Part shown: one piece after another, positions 6,382 through 6,768 of the stretch
How the letters are laid out: each line of letters begins with the position of its first letter
Position numbering within the stretch: position 1 is the stretch's first letter
From: JAAFHS01 sp031396505
Lineage (GTDB): Bacteria; Pseudomonadota; Alphaproteobacteria; Rhodobacterales; Rhodobacteraceae
NCBI GenBank assembly: GCA_031396505.1
Contig: JANNKX010000198.1
Coordinates: 1-6,768, forward strand
Length of the DNA: 6,768 nucleotides
Direction: 5' to 3'
Notes under the pieces: model-generated
The model's database searches: none
The model's input: the letters and a program-made list of their open reading frames with translations, nothing else
What the model was told of the DNA's origin: nothing
Position numbers and translations under genes: made by a program

Positions 6382-6768
6382 ATGCGTTGTCTGATGATTA
6401 TCGCCGTCACATTCGCCCCGCTCACCGCCCTCGCACAAAGCGTAACCGAACGCCCTGGATGGCGGGTGATTGATACCGACCTTGCCTATCAACCCCTGAT
6501 CGACGCGCTCAAGGCTGCAACAGAGGCAAACGAAATGCGCGTGGTGACGGAGGCAGGCCCGACAGAGGCTGCGGCAAAGCTTGGCACGGTTATTCCGGGA
6601 AATCGGGTGATCGGGGTGTTCAAGCCCAACTATGCCATTCGCATTCTGCCCCTGTCCACCGCCGCGATGATCGAGGCCCCCATCCGTTTTTATGTGACCG
6701 AAGACGCGGACGGGACGGCCACGCTGTCATGGAAAACGCCAAGTTTCGTCTTTGCGCCCTATATTGCC
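6382..6768 (+). CDS. Secreted DUF302-family protein, 3' end cut by window
   Basis: The first 129 residues are visible and the frame is still open at the window end. Residues 1-18 look like a Sec signal peptide (Arg2, hydrophobic core to about 15, then TALA before Gln19), with cleavage expected after Ala18, so the mature protein would be periplasmic. There is no lipobox; Cys3 lies in the n-region. The mature part follows the DUF302 pattern: a strand and helix with DLAYQPLIDALKAA (33-46), the polar segment TEAGPTEAAAKLG, the strand GNRVIGVFKPNYA (73-85) resembling the usual 'fgNP' block, then EAPIRFYVTEDADG (98-111) and a final strand. DUF302 has no established biochemical function, so none is assigned. 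The start at 6382 is chosen for its well-spaced AGAAGGA. The gene is divergent from pyc, sharing a 193-nt upstream region, and could be co-regulated with it. Gene reality is likely; family assignment is good but made by eye. Confidence 0.8.
   Translation, partial: MRCLMIIAVTFAPLTALAQSVTERPGWRVIDTDLAYQPLIDALKAATEANEMRVVTEAGPTEAAAKLGTVIPGNRVIGVFKPNYAIRILPLSTAAMIEAPIRFYVTEDADGTATLSWKTPSFVFAPYIA

Overview
The window is GC-rich, tightly packed DNA, probably from an alphaproteobacterium. A Rhodobacterales-type source is my best guess, from the alphaproteobacterial style of the pyruvate carboxylase (1154 residues, Rhizobium-like catalytic and allosteric residues), the MAPEG and DUF302 companions, and codon use. 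This is an inference; no rRNA or other taxonomic marker is present.

Layout: almost everything reads on the minus strand. In the direction of transcription, from right to left, the order is a complete pyruvate carboxylase gene (6188 to 2724), a small four-helix MAPEG-type membrane protein whose GTG start overlaps the pyc stop by 4 nt (2727 to 2353), an amidase-signature hydrolase after a 61-nt gap (2291 to 828), and a PotA-like polyamine ABC transporter ATPase (734 to 1) after a 93-nt gap. The ATPase runs off the left edge. The 93-nt gap holds a good sigma70-like promoter and a short set of mutually exclusive repeats over the ATPase ribosome binding site, so the ATPase probably starts its own transcription unit. 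At the right edge a divergent plus-strand gene (6382 onward) encodes a secreted DUF302-family protein, cut by the window end. The 193-nt divergent region between it and pyc carries a plausible pyc promoter and several short repeats that may be operators.

Function: pyruvate carboxylase makes oxaloacetate from pyruvate, bicarbonate and ATP, and is the anaplerotic core of the window. The MAPEG protein is translationally coupled to it, with no obvious biochemical link. The amidase and the polyamine-type transporter could form a nitrogen-scavenging pair (import plus amide hydrolysis), but this rests only on adjacency. No RNA genes, mobile elements, CRISPR arrays, attachment sites or rho-independent terminators were seen. 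There are no gene-free stretches over 300 bases. I found no convincing new biological system; the notable items are regulatory-scale repeats and minor sequence oddities in pyc.
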